Positions 12,843-24,029 of a stretch of DNA of 64,000 bases are shown piece after piece. The notes beneath the pieces were generated by a model, which saw only the letters and a list, made by a program, of their open reading frames with translations, did no database searches and was not told the origin of the DNA. The position numbers and the translations under genes are program-made. The DNA is from Amaurobius ferox (lineage: Eukaryota > Arthropoda > Arachnida > Araneae > Amaurobiidae), in assembly GCA_951213105.1 (NCBI GenBank), contig OX578137.1, positions 56,621,236 to 56,685,235 of the forward strand, written 5' to 3'. How positions within the stretch are numbered: position 1 is the first letter of the stretch; each line of letters opens with the position of its first letter.

Positions 12843-13873
12843 ATGTCTTCCCGATATCACTTAGATGATTTTACGCGTCGCCGTATTATTGGATAGACCG
12901 AAGAAGGCCGAAAAATAACAGATGTTTCCAAGGAGTTCGACATCGCCCACAGCTTTGTTTCACGGCTGCGGTAAGCTTTTAAACCAACTGTAATGTATAG
13001 AAAGCGTCACGGTGGAGGTTACGTTAAAAGTACAACTCCTGCAGGAGACAGATATATTGTACTATCGGCAAAAAGGGACCGGTATACCACAGCTCAATAA
13101 GTGGCAAGTCAGTTTCTTGCTATCACAGGCCATTGGATCTTCGAAAAACTGTAGCCCGACGTTTGGGAGAAGGAGGATTATATGCCCGCAGACCTATTGT
13201 GTGTGTCCCATTGTAAAGACTGCACCGTACCTCCCATTTGCAATGGTGTCGTGATCATCATAATAGGACCGAACAGGACTGGGCTTGCGTACTATTCTCA
13301 GATGAGAGTAGGTTCAGTATGTCATCGGATTGTAGACGGTAACTGATCTCGCGTGAGAGTGGTACTGCTTATCGTCCAGAAAATATCCAGAAAAGGGACC
13401 GATATTCGGCATGCTGTATCATAGTATGTGTCGGCATCATGATCAATGGCCGCATGCCCCTACATGTGATTGCAACTGGAACTATGCCTGGCCAGCGATA
13501 CATTGAGGAAGTTCTATTACGTCATGTTCGCCTTTTCCGTGGTGCTGTCTGTGATAAATTTGTTTTCATGGACGACAACGCACCATGTCATCGAACACTC
13601 GCTGTTCAGGATTGCCTAGACAGCGAGGGTATTCAATGCCTCGTATAACCAGCACGTTCTCCAGCTTTGAAACCCATTGCAAATGTTTGGGATGCTTTGG
13701 AGAGGCAACTTGCTGGTCGAAAATATCCTCCAACAAACAAGAGCACCCTCAACAGTGCACTGACAGAGGAGTTGGTTAACTTGCCTAAACAGATGCTGGA
13801 TAGTATTGTGCAAAGCACAACACGGCGTGTGGAATGTTGTATCGTACTCCATGGTGGACATATCCCGTACTGA
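12843..13873 (+). pseudogene. Near-full-length Tc1-type transposase pseudogene
   Basis: Starting at ATG 12843 (MSSRYHLDDFTRRRIIG, then TAG) and ending GGHIPY-TGA at 13871-13873, this spans about 343 codons, the normal Tc1 length. The N-terminal half holds the helix-turn-helix region (EEGRKITDVSKEFDIAHS) but is broken by stops and frameshifts. The catalytic core is read piecewise. The first acid motif SDESRF is near 13300, the second is FMDDNAPCH (13561-13590), and the third motif reads PIANVWDAL where HIENLWD is expected. The catalytic glutamate is thus replaced by alanine. A TAA at 13646-13648 splits the last two blocks. It is a Tc1 paralogue of the fragment at 246-884 and is dead several times over. 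Neighbouring (TA)n tracts lie on both sides; clear TIRs were not found. Confidence 0.88.
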
Positions 13874-14114
13874 CACCTTTCTCAAAGGTGCCTGCTGTCG
13901 TTCATATGCATTTCTTCATTTATCCGTACACAGCATCAAATGAACACGTTTTTCTTTCAGATATTTCAAAACCTTCTGTATTTTCCCGAACAATATATGA
14001 TCTTAATTTAATGTCTGAAGAGTGTGGCAACAATATTTTATCCTGGTGGGCCCCCAGCCCCGCTTAATATTGTGCTACATTGCAGTTTGTGATCCGTCCT
14101 TAGCAATTATCCAG

Positions 14115-14115
<1 letters not shown>

Positions 14116-14151
<36 letters not shown>

Positions 14152-14174
14152 ATATATATTTATATATATATATC
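14116..14174. repeat. (TA)n tract
   Basis: A TA run with a GGATATATATTTAT interruption. It truncates the non-hairpin end of the reverse-oriented element that follows. Confidence 0.92.
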
Positions 14175-14765
14175 AACACCAACATATAATCAGCACCAGG
14201 GTAACCCACTGGTGACTTATGTACAGAATTTTGTACAATTTGGTCAATTAGCTTTTAGTAAGAGAAAATACATACGATTTTTGCATTTACGATTTTTATA
14301 TTTTACATATTGAAGATTTTTGCGGGCTATTTCGTAGAAAAAGGTAGATTTCTTTTTCTCTGAATAATATCAAAATCTAATCAGCACCAGGTTAATCCAC
14401 AAGTTACATATCCACCAAAATTTGTGAAATTTGGTAGATTAGTTTTTTAGCTAGAGTAGATATAGTAATTTTTGCTGGCCATTTTGCGAAGACAGAATGG
14501 TTCTATTTTTCGAATTGTGTCAAAATCGAATCAGTACCATGGTAATCCGCCAGAGATTTATTTACTAAATTTTGTCAAATTTGGTCAATTAGATTTTAAG
14601 ATAGAAGGGATGCATACATTGCACTGACAGACACACAAACGCCACTTACAATATTTTTCAGTTTCCAGAGTGCTTGAAACGTATAGATCCTTTGAAAACT
14701 CAATTTGCGATTTTCGACATGATTCCAATGCTTTCCTATACATTACCATATCTTGTAGGGAACGT
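14175..14765 (-). mobile_element. Hairpin-ended (Helentron-like) element, diverged
   Basis: Strand is given so that the element reads from hairpin to tail. The hairpin lies at the right end, with CCTATACATTACCAT and a TTGTAGGGAACGT arm finishing at 14765. Leftward come the GATTTTCGACATGATTCC block, a shortened CAGACACACAAACG microsatellite, and at least two copies of the block with AATTAGATTTT and TGGTCAATTAG words. The tail end is cut off by the (TA)n tract. It is an older copy of the family best seen at 29377-31737. Confidence 0.7.
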
Positions 14766-14869
14766 AAAATGTTATAGTGCAAAAAAGAAAATTTGATCTG
14801 GGCTATTAAAAGTGGAGTGATTTGGAAAATTTTGTCTAATATCGGGAATGTTATTCTTAATTCCCATGT

Positions 14870-15110
14870 ACATTAAGAAATACTGATTGCTTAGTTATAA
14901 TTCAGAATACGAATATTTAACAACTAACCTCATAGTTTTGAGTTTCAATTGGCTACAAATTACACCAATACTCAACACGTATTCTGTATCTGACACTTTT
15001 GCGGGTGTAGCCGCTTAAGACTATAATTATTTATTAAGAATGAGAAATGTGTGACCACTAAAATGAGATGAATAAAGATGAAAGAATTGGAAATAAATAG
15101 ATTGAAATCG
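14870..15110 (+). repeat. Dispersed CAACACGTRTT repeat, copy 1
   Basis: This shares with copies at 17545, 19935, 23613 and 58600 the order of: ATTGCT(C/T)A near the start, a GAATATGAATATTA-like word, CTCAACACGTATT in the middle and GATTGAAAT-like words toward the end. The copies are diverged and non-coding. The centre is close to a CACGTG E-box palindrome. Confidence 0.5.
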
Positions 15111-15260
15111 GTTAGCTATTCATGAAATATAATCTGAAAATGCGCAATTGTATGAAATGCTTTCATGTGGTAGTTTGCAGGAAGAAGATTGGTTATCGGT
15201 AATTTTACTACTGATATAACGTGGTATATAACCATTATATTGACAACTATACATTTTTTT

Positions 15261-16070
15261 ATTTTCTTGTAATATATAGGGGAATTACTGGAATAGTGCC
15301 GAAAATCGAATATAGAGTTTTCTGCCGATTTACACATTTCGAGTACATTAGAACCCGAAAAAAGTAATTTCAGCTTGGCGTATCTGTATGTGGGTGTCTG
15401 TATTTCTGTCTGTGTGTTTATGTGTATGTGTGTGCAACGTATGTATCCACTAAAAAACTAATGAATTAAATTTCACAAAATTTGTTACATAAGGTATTTG
15501 TGGCATTCCCTGGTACTAATTAAATTTTAGTACGATTTGAATGAAAATAAATCAAAAATCGCACAAAAATCTCACAAAAATCGCATGTATCCACCTTAGC
15601 TGAAAAAGTAATTGACCATTTTCCACACAATTTTGTATATAAGTCATACGTGGATTACTCTGCTGCTAATTAGATTTTAGTACGATTTGGAAAAAAGGAA
15701 TACGCATTCTTTTGCGAAATGGCACGCTTAAAATTTAAAAATCTTAAACAAAGAGCTACAAATGCTGAGATGTGTCATTTAAATGCTTGTTTAATACGTA
15801 ACTTTTTATGACGAAAAGAACAAGACCAACTCCATAACCATGGGACTAACAGTTCTCCAGATATTGCAGTATTTGGTATTTCTGCCACGTCGCCTATTTC
15901 AAAATACGTCCTATTGCCTAGTGAAAAAGGAAATTAAATAAAATTGCGAATAAAATGTAATTTCAAATAATGCTTCATGCTATTTTGTGCGATTAAACTC
16001 AATTTAATGAATTATGGAAGAAAAATAAATTTGAACCGGTAGGAAAAATTATATCCTGCCTACAACAGAT
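15261..16070 (+). mobile_element. Hairpin-ended element, old complete copy
   Basis: Reads from a decayed hairpin (ATTTTCTTGTAATATATAGG, preceded by a T-run) through GGAATAGTGCCGAAAATCG, a TGTGTGTCTGTATTTCTGTC microsatellite, two GTACGATTTG blocks and the CAAGACCAACTCCATAACC block. It ends at CCTGCCTACAACAGATTTTT. Order and length (about 810 bp) match the intact units at 29377-31737. The substitutions show it is older. Confidence 0.8.
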
Positions 16071-16640
16071 TTTTAGTGTTCAGTGGATTTAGATAGTCGT
16101 ATGCTTTTCAAATACTGAAGAAGTTTTTATTTTGTTCTGTGTGTTTCCAATTCCAAGAAATGAATTTCTCCTATCAACCGGGCAGAAAGAAAACTGTTTA
16201 TAAAAGTAGAAAAACTATGGTTTGAAAATTGGTTTAATTCAGGATTTAACTACCCAAAATATGGTTGAAATAAAAAACATTTTTAAAAAAGAAGATTTAA
16301 ATAAATGAGTTTAAACTAGCAACCCTCGCTATAAACCCAAACTGTTTCAAGCTCTTTTTCTGTGTCTTAATTTTCTACATGATTAAGAATGCAAAAATTT
16401 GTATGATGTGTTGTAATTATCGTAAGGACAAGTAGTTTTTGTATTTTAGAATCAGTCTGTAAACATTATGTATTTAATAAGGCCTTAACTCAGTTTTAAA
16501 ATTTCAAGAACTGGACTATTTCCCATAAACCTTCACAAATGTTCAAAATGCATTCTTTACAGTGCACCTTTCCCACTCGAAAATATAAATTTATAGTTGC
16601 TATGTTTTTATGACTTATTGGCGACCCAGGGTTTACTGTA
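16071..16640. other. No feature recognised
   Basis: AT-rich DNA between an element tail and the non-LTR fragment. I see no coding frame or repeat. Confidence 0.6.
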
Positions 16641-16970
16641 CTATTCCCAAAAGAAAAAGAGGATAAACTTAAAAAGGAGAGACCCATGACAGAGGTTAAG
16701 ATCAGCAGACCCTTGACAGGAATACCCTGCAACTCTCAGGGATCGATTACATATCGACCCAAGTGCTAGACAAAAGCCAGCCAAAGTGTTAATAGGAACT
16801 GCTTCACATTCACATAGTATATGTGAGGCAGTTTTCTTCCTATACAGACAACCTCTACAAATTGGGTCCTAAATAACAACCATAATGCTTAGGTGCATTT
16901 TAAAGGTGAGATGCCCGGTAAAGAGCCTAACAGTCTTTCTAATGCCAGTTCTTATTAATCTACTTTCTGG
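16641..16970 (-). pseudogene. Non-LTR retrotransposon ORF2 C-terminal fragment
   Basis: On the minus strand a 110-codon frame reads ESRLIRTGIRKTVRLFTGHL, then the block MHLSIMVVI, one TAG, and DPICRGCLYRKKTASHILCE. It ends in a TAG at 16641-16643. The order TGH..L..HL, then CRGC, then HILCECEA is the end of the RNase H/zinc-knuckle region that closes ORF2 in many R1/Jockey-like LINEs. The CxxC...HxxxC spacing resembles a metal-binding knuckle. The rest of the element (endonuclease and reverse transcriptase) is absent, since everything upstream, beyond about 16970, differs. This is typical of a 5'-truncated, decayed LINE insertion. The clade is not determined. Confidence 0.7.
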
Positions 16971-17047
16971 CACTTACATTAAGCACTCACATTAGGGCAC
17001 TCACAATTCAGTTCTTTCGCCTGCATTTTGCCCTTTATGCCTCTTCA

Positions 17048-17341
17048 ATGCCTCGTGCTACAGTTCACGAAGTTGTCAAAAACGGGTCCCCAATCATCAC
17101 ATTAGAGGTGCCTCGGGGGCGACAAATGGTTTACTTAAACATTTTCTACCCAAATCATGAACCAACTAACTCATTACCCGGAACTCGTTACAAATATATA
17201 TCTGTGGTAACAACAAGAGACGAAGGAGATCCAGCATATTCTCGAAACAGCTGCATGTTGCATTATTTGTGCGTTTACACGTTATTCAAATTTGTCTTAC
17301 AACACAATATATTCAACACACACATATATACTCTCAAATAG
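17048..17341 (+). CDS. Unidentified 97-residue open frame
   Basis: The frame begins MPRATVHEVVKNGSPIITLE and has a mixed, non-repetitive composition through VTTRDEGDPAYSRNSCM before becoming hydrophobic and AT-driven. A TGCTACAG just before TTCACGAAG (about 17059-17066) could be a 3' splice site, which would make the start an internal exon. It lies back-to-back with the non-LTR fragment. I do not recognise it. It may be part of another transposable element, an exon, or chance. There is no signal peptide or motif. Confidence 0.15.
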   Translation: MPRATVHEVVKNGSPIITLEVPRGRQMVYLNIFYPNHEPTNSLPGTRYKYISVVTTRDEGDPAYSRNSCMLHYLCVYTLFKFVLQHNIFNTHIYTLK

Positions 17342-17544
17342 ATATATTATATTTTTTTCAAAATGATCGGGAAGTATTAAATTATGATTGCCCTTGAATT
17401 TAAAAAAAAAATGAAAATAAAACTTTCTCTATGCAATAAATAGTATAAGAAAATAGAATAAGAAATAAGAAAATTCCAATACATTAATGATAACTAAGAA
17501 CCCTTACTTAAAATAACAAGCTTCTAATCCATTAATGATAAATA

Positions 17545-17790
17545 AGCACTTTTATTTTAAATACTGATTGCTCATTTGGAATTCCACATATGGATATTAA
17601 GGAGTGAAATAAGAGTCTGAGGCCACAAATTCCAATGTTCAACACGTGTTATGGGAGTTTTGTGAGAAAATACTTCATAATTACTCGAATCAAACTTATA
17701 ACACATAAAGAATGGAAAGTGTAGGGTCATTAAGGTAAGATTGATGATGTTAAAGGATTAGAACATATTATGAATTACAATCGGTGTCTC
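17545..17790 (+). repeat. Dispersed CAACACGTG repeat, copy 2
   Basis: GATTGCTCATTTGGAATTC, then GAGTGAAAT, TGTTCAACACGTGTTATGGG and GGTAAGATTGATGATGTTAA. It is very close in order to copy 4 at 23613-23850, which has the same GTAAGATTGATGAT ending. Confidence 0.7.
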
Positions 17791-19764
17791 GTGGAAAATG
17801 GTATACGTAAAATGTAAGCCATGAATCAGAAGATATTATTTTATTAAAAATGCAATGTGGAACTTTTAAGATAATGATCTTTTCTATAAATATCTAGAGT
17901 GAGAATTTCCACTTTATTCTCACATTTACTGATATCCTACATATATATTTATTGACACTACCAGTTGCACAAGGAAAACCATGTACTTTTTTATGACCCT
18001 TGTTTGCAAATTATGTTTTTAAATATTTTTTTAATACTTTAATAAATTTAAGTTAGCAATAGGTTGGTCAAGTTGTTGCAGTGGATAGATTTATCTGATT
18101 TACATTAAATCATATTATTTTAATACCTATAACATCTAAAATTGAGTTAAAACTATTATTTTCTCTTAAAAACAAAGTGATGCTGAAATATGCGTTGGTA
18201 TATTGAAGAGCCTGATAGTGTACATGGATGTTCCTGGCAATATAGCTAATAGAAACAGCACCAGTTTATAATAACTATAATACTTAATGTCAAGTAGCTA
18301 TTTGTATGCATGTGGTTGATGGCACACTTTTGCGACTTGGTCATTTGTACTGGATCTAGGTGGTTCCTTGACAAAAGGGATCAGTGACAACAGCATATTT
18401 ATGGGGCACAATAAAGAACAAACTTTGCCAGTGGTAGTCACATATTTATACTATATTCAATAAATATCTAATTGCATACAAAGACGTAAAATGTCTCAGG
18501 ACAGTGGTAAAGAACGTGGCCGTGAGTATGTCCATTGATCAGCATATGAGGGTAAAGAAAGTGAAAGAACGAATAGCAATCTCTCTATACAAGCAGTAGA
18601 GACGGAGATTTGGCACTCAGTAACAATTGTATCAACTTGCTGCAAGGGATGTTAGAGAGAAATGTTTTTCTTAAAATTACAGATAGAAGAGTATTGAAGT
18701 GTACCTTGATGAAAACACTTCTAATGAGAATTCCAGACGAGAATCTCATGAGATTCTGTCTAAGTATGAAGTAAGAATTGTTGAAACTGGAAGCGGAATG
18801 TAAGTACGGATAGGTGATCTGCAGATAAGGAATGAGTTAGTTAGTTGCAATTCGTAAAATTATTTTATGCTATGGAGATAAAAGCGCATGTAGTGTTCAG
18901 AGTACTTTATTAATAAATACACACAAGATAAATATGAATAATGTAGTAAATCTAATCGAGTGGAGACAAGTTTGCTCACATGAGTTCATTCTTGCTTATA
19001 TGTAACTTTCTTGAGATGTAACACGTTTGTTGACAGAGGAAGAGCTAAAAAGATGTTCTTAATTTTCGCTTATTAAAAGTAATTAAATTACTTATTTTAA
19101 ATCTCTGACTCAAAAATTTATGAAATCATTGCGCTCTTAGTGCTCTTAGGTCATCAGCTATGTCTTACTAAAAAGTATCAAAAACGACACATTAACGGTC
19201 GATATAGGTGGCAAGGGTTTATAGAGATAAGTATTTTTTTGTTTATAATATCCTTACTATGAAATTAGACAATCAATCAACAATAGCCTGTTCGTAATGT
19301 GTGAGATCTACATGTAACCACAGAAAACATAAAAGCCTAATTCAAACCCACGCCATTTGGATTCCACAGTGACCAGACGTAATCCCTACTAAACAATTCT
19401 GCTTAGGTAAGTAATTGATTGAATTACCGTATATATTTTCAAATGTATTAGTCTAATATACTTTTGTATCGAGAGCTGGAACTGGCATCAATTTCATTGG
19501 CTACAACTATTAGACTGTAATCATGCTTAGGCGCCATGGTAGAGAATCATAGCTAAATTTAATTCATGAAGGAAACAAATTGCTGAAGGATCCTTTGTTA
19601 TGTATGTAGATCAGAACAACACAAAATATTTATGTGTTTAAAAGTCAACTGGTGCTTTTTAATGCTGATATTAGATGTTATAATATCAGAAACACAGGTT
19701 AACCCACAGCCAGCTCTATTATATGAAAATATTTCTTCAAACTTTCATAAAGAATAACACTGAC
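17791..19764. other. No feature recognised
   Basis: About 2 kb of AT-rich DNA. No open frame of note, no repeat of another window position and no tRNA-like box pair was seen. Confidence 0.55.
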
Positions 19765-19777
19765 ACGGTACTTGTAG

Positions 19778-19836
19778 TCCGGCCGTCCATACAGTTACCT
19801 TACACCTTTCTGGTAGGTCGGACGGTCTGGGTCTCA
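19778..19836 (+). mobile_element. 59-bp 5'-truncated SINE with 13-bp TSD
   Basis: From TCCGGCCGTCC to GGTCTGGGTCTCA, this is exactly the SINE 3' end. It is flanked by a perfect ACGGTACTTGTAG duplication at 19765-19777 and 19837-19849. GGTACTTGTAG is then partly repeated again downstream. The insert is 59 bp and begins at the CCGGCC word, as does the insert at 11451-11509. Confidence 0.85.
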
Positions 19837-19934
19837 ACGGTACTTGTAGTTGGTACTTGTAGGTACTTGTAGTTTCTTATGTAAATAAGAAAATTCGTAT
19901 AAAAGAATTTAAGTATTATCCATCAACATGAAAC

Positions 19935-20155
19935 TACTACTTCAAAGTCTGATTACTCATTTAGAATTCTGAATAAGAATAATACGGAATGAAATCATGC
20001 GATTCACTCGACCTCAAATCCTAACGTGCAACACGTGTTGGCAGAGTTTATGAAGACAAACGCTAACGTGTAATTACCTATTCTAAAAATAGTATAAATT
20101 AAGAACAGGAAATTCACTGCCACGAAGATAAGATTGAAATGCTTAAGAATTCGAA
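19935..20155 (+). repeat. Dispersed CAACACGTG repeat, copy 3
   Basis: GATTACTCATTTAGAATTC, then TTACGG-like ATACGGAATGAAAT, the perfect 12-bp palindrome CAACACGTGTTG near 20031, and an AGATAAGATTGAAATG ending. Same order as copies 2 and 4. Confidence 0.65.
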
Positions 20156-20892
20156 GAAATTGCGAAGAAATTCTTTTGTTTTTTCAGAAACGAGAAAGAT
20201 ATAAAATGTATTTCATAATTCAAAAATCTTTACAGCATGAACTACAAATTGATATAGAAGTAATGCATTTAATAAAAGTATGATGAATACACATTTTTAA
20301 TTTTGAGACTTGTATATAATAAATATTCTGGTGTGTCTGAAATTTTCGAATTCGATATTTTATTGAAAAATTACTTAGTACCGCTAAGCACATTTTGAGA
20401 TGTTTCTGAACTATTTCTTTCTTTGTATGTGCGTGTTTATGTGTATGTTTGTACATCGTGTAATAACCTTAAAAACCAAAGCAATTTGGGCTATGAAACA
20501 TTGGGCAAGTCAACGAAGATCTAAATAACATGTCGCCAGATGTGACAGTAAATTGCTATAAAATTTGTTAGAGGTGTTTCATGAAATGCACTTCTGCATA
20601 CAGAAATAGGATCCAAACACAAAAGGAAAGGTAAACAACTAGTCCGACTAAGATAAGGAAATATGATTTGTAACAGAAATCCAGTGGCCTACAGGAAGCA
20701 GAACAATGCTGAACATATCTGCAGCAAATATATAATGCAATAACACTATCTATTTCGACTAATCGCAAGGCAAGAAAATATGATGTTATACAGAAATTTA
20801 ATGGACTATAAATAGAAAGACGGTGAGATATACACCTGCGACCAAAATATGCTGCAATAAATCGACAAAGGAAAAAAACACAATCAATAATT
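20156..20892. other. Mostly unassigned; edge of minisatellite
   Basis: One diverged minisatellite word (GTGGCCTACAGGAAGCAG) appears at about 20683-20700, ahead of the regular array. A GTGTTTATGTGTATGTTTGT tract at about 20430 may be a worn hairpin-element core. Nothing else is recognised. Confidence 0.4.
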
Positions 20893-21225
20893 TTAACTAA
20901 TTGCCAGGCAAAGAAAGATCGTGTGATACAGAAATTCGATGTTCTGCAGAAGGCACGACATGGAAAGGTTATGTGACACAGACATTCAATAGCCTACAGA
21001 AAGCAAAACAGAAATAGATGGCATGATACAGAAATTTTATAGCCTACAGGAATTAAGACAAGGAAAAATGGCGTGATACATAAATTCGATGGCCTATAGG
21101 AGAAAAGACAAGAGGACAGATGGTGTGACGCAAATATTCGATGGCCTACTAGAGGCAAGACAATGAAAGATGGTGTGATACAAAAACTCGATGGCCTACC
21201 GGAAGCAAGACAGCCTCTAGCCAAA
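20893..21225 (+). repeat. 50-bp minisatellite, about six units
   Basis: The word (G/A)GCCTA(C/T) recurs at 20991, 21041, 21091, 21143 and 21193, preceded by GTGATACAGAAATTCGAT and followed by AGGAAGCAAGACAAG. A weaker unit lies at 20941. The spacing is 50-52 bp. On the minus strand the array gives a repetitive frame (SF..TPSF.VL) with no known protein. Units differ by several substitutions, so the array is not recent. Confidence 0.88.
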
Positions 21226-22139
21226 GGAGGAGCTTTGTAAATCCATGCGCTTTTGCGAAAATCCTAAATTGGAACACTTTACAATAATCATAAGTGCAGT
21301 TGATCAACAATCAAAAGAACTATGAAAAAATCCCTTGAGTGAGATCGATATGGCTTTAAGTTTAAGAATGCTATGAAATGTGTTCACCATATATGGCTGC
21401 TTTTGCTATCTAATTGCACTATATTGAATATGATGAAAACAAACCAATAGCTCAGGTATGCCGATGTACAGAATTACAAATATTTTACAAAAATTCGTTT
21501 CAGTCATATCTTTAGTATGCTTTTAAGTTTGTTCCGGACTTTCGGTTCTCATAAGTGAATAAAAGTAGTGATCAGAGAAATTCAAAATATTATAGAAATC
21601 TCTGAGGTTTTGATCTTTAACATTTTTGAATTATTTTATTTAAATGTGTATGCTTAAGTATGAATATTAAGTTTTGGCAAACATAAATGTGACAGCTAGT
21701 AACAGTAATATTTTTAAATAAACAAATTAATATGAAACCATTATCTTTTTATTGCATAAAATAGAATAATTAATTTTTCAGTAAAATTCCTTTTATGGTA
21801 ATGATCCAAATAGGTACAGAACAAAACGCCTAATGTGAGAAGCATGAGTGTTTTCTTACGGACTCATATTTTCTCTTTGATTATTTTACAATGTTTTAAA
21901 TTTAGTTCATTTTCGCACAATTACAAATTGACAGTTTATATTGAATTTTACAAATTGACAGTTTTTATTCAATTTTAATTTGCAATTTGCAATTGAATAC
22001 GGTGGCGTGTCGAAAACGGTGGAGTGACGTTTCAAGTAAAAGAAAAGCTAAATATCCGGAAATTGATACATTATAGGGTAAGTCATAATTTTTTACGTCA
22101 AAATTCACGTATGAAACAAGCCGGTAATTAGCACATTTA
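21226..22139. other. No feature recognised
   Basis: AT-rich DNA. A small direct repeat TACAAATTGACAGTTT occurs at about 21921-21936 and 21950-21965. No coding signal. Confidence 0.5.
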
Positions 22140-22480
22140 AGCATATTTATTGTTTTCAGATTTTGACAATATTTGCACCCCATTTTGCAAAAAATACATG
22201 CTATTTGTTTCACAAATCATACCAAAATTTAATCAACACCAGGGAAAACCGCAAAAGACTTAACTACCACATTTTGGAGGAATTTCCCCGAACAGCTGTT
22301 GAGCTACGGTACTTATTATAGTTGCACAGACACAAAGAAACACATACAGACAAACAGACATATACATATACGCCACATTAAAAATGGTGGATTTGTGTTC
22401 TTGAGCTCCCAAACCGTGTAATCTATCGAAATCTCGAGTTTCGATTTTGGTCCCTATTTCAATTGTTGATCTATGTAAAA
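22140..22480 (-). mobile_element. Hairpin-family fragment, old, reverse
   Basis: On the minus strand this reads ATCGAAACTCGAGATTTCGA, a GTCTGTTTGTCTGTATGTG microsatellite, a GTGCAACTATAATAAGTACC block, then CCTGGTGTTGATTAAATTTT. These are the internal blocks of the family at 29377. Hairpin and tail are not recognisable. Confidence 0.6.
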
Positions 22481-22696
22481 TCATATATATTTTAGAGAAA
22501 TTATTAAAAGATAGAAGCAAATAAATGTTACTTTATAAATGTTTTGACGGGCCATTATATTTCTGCATTGGCTTCTATGAAAAATGTCAGCTCACTAGAG
22601 ATTTTATTGAATATTTCTTTTATGTTGAAATATCACAGTTACATCCGTTTAAAATAAAGTCTTCCTACGTCAGCGTTCGTTTACATATAAAAAAAA

Positions 22697-23352
22697 TCTG
22701 ATGTGGGCAACACATGACTTTCCTTATATAATTAATGAATTTACTACTTTTACAGTAAAAAAATAGGTTTTTCTTACAGTATATACTAATATTCTTTCCA
22801 TGATATTGAATTTTCGACAATTAGTCGTCATTTTCATTGATTTAGCGTCATTTTTATCCATTTGGCGAGATTTTCGTTAATTTGGCAACATGGAAATAAG
22901 TTATTCTTACAGCAGATAAATGACTATTGGCGTTCAAAGTATTACTCAAAGTATATTTTTTCATGAATGGATCGAGCTAGATCCACGAGAATGATGTCAC
23001 CCAATTTATCGCATGGTATTACATATGAAAAATGAACATGTTTCTCAATAGGAAATATTTTTTTTAATTTTATATGATTTTTTGATAATTTTTTTAAAAA
23101 ATGTACAATATCTCGAGAACGGCCCATCTTAGCGTTCTAAAATTTATGTCAATCGTTTTCTAATGAAAAATTACATAAGAAATGATTTTTTGACGATTTT
23201 TTCAAAATTTCATTTGAAAATTTAGGGGGTTCTGAACATTCGATTGCGTATAAAAACAATAGGCTTCCAGTGTATACGGATTGTGATTTTTGTTCCAAAT
23301 TTGGTTCGAATCGGTCCATTCGTTCCACAGTTATCGTCTCCACAGACTCACT

Positions 23353-23417
<65 letters not shown>

Positions 23418-23513
23418 ACATCACTTCAAAAATGTTTGATTCGTGATCAGGGATGCTTGAAACGTGCTCCCCCTCACAATACTTTCCTTATACGTTATGT
23501 ATATAAGGAAAGT
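22697..23513 (-). mobile_element. Hairpin-ended element, subfamily 2, reverse copy
   Basis: The tail end is at the left (TCTGATGTGGGCAACACATG, preceded by an A-run). The hairpin is at the right (ACTTTCCTTATA / TATATAAGGAAAGT, 23480-23513). Between them are a block of GGCGA/GTCAT words, a CTAGATCCACGAGAATGATG block and a 70-bp (CA)n. The internal blocks are unlike subfamily 1, but the termini are the same. The sister copy is at 52773-53825 in the opposite orientation. Confidence 0.85.
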
Positions 23514-23612
23514 AAAAATGCGCTTCAAATTTCATCTGTCATTAGTAAGTTAACATGATTTGAATACATTTTTAACGAAATCTTCCTTCATCAAGAAAGA
23601 ACCCCCTATTTC

Positions 23613-23850
23613 AGATGTTAATTGCTCATTTGCTATTTCGAATATGAATATTACGGAATGGAATGAGCTTTTCACTTCACTTAGCCACAAATCATAATGC
23701 TCAACACGTGTTATAAAAGTTTTGCGAGGGTAAACGCGAAACAGTAATTATTGAATTCGAACATTTGAGTCTAAGAAAAAAGAAACTATGCCGTTAAGGT
23801 AAGATTGATGATATCAACGGATTTGAAACTATTTCAAAGAAGTTCTGTAT
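23613..23850 (+). repeat. Dispersed CAACACGTG repeat, copy 4
   Basis: TTAATTGCTCATTTGC, GAATATGAATATTACGGAAT, GCTCAACACGTGTTATAAAA and GTTAAGGTAAGATTGATGAT in order. This is the best-preserved match to copy 2. Confidence 0.7.
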
Positions 23851-24029
23851 TTGTTTGTTTTAATACCAGGTAATAAAGAGGTTGATTATTATTTAGATTG
23901 ATATTGCTGTCTCGGCACATAAATATATGAATGGAATGTGCTATTTAATTGAAGCAACTCTTTCAATGGTCAAATAATTGTAGTAAAATTCATGTACAGT
24001 GTCCACTTTACAAAATTAAGTTGCAATTT

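Noticed and set aside
20156..20560. Possible further hairpin-family copy around a GTGTTTATGTGTATG tract
   Set aside because: Only the microsatellite and one or two short words agree; block order could not be followed.
20893..21225. CRISPR-like regular spacing of repeats
   Set aside because: Units are contiguous and degenerate with no unique spacers, and the context is eukaryotic.
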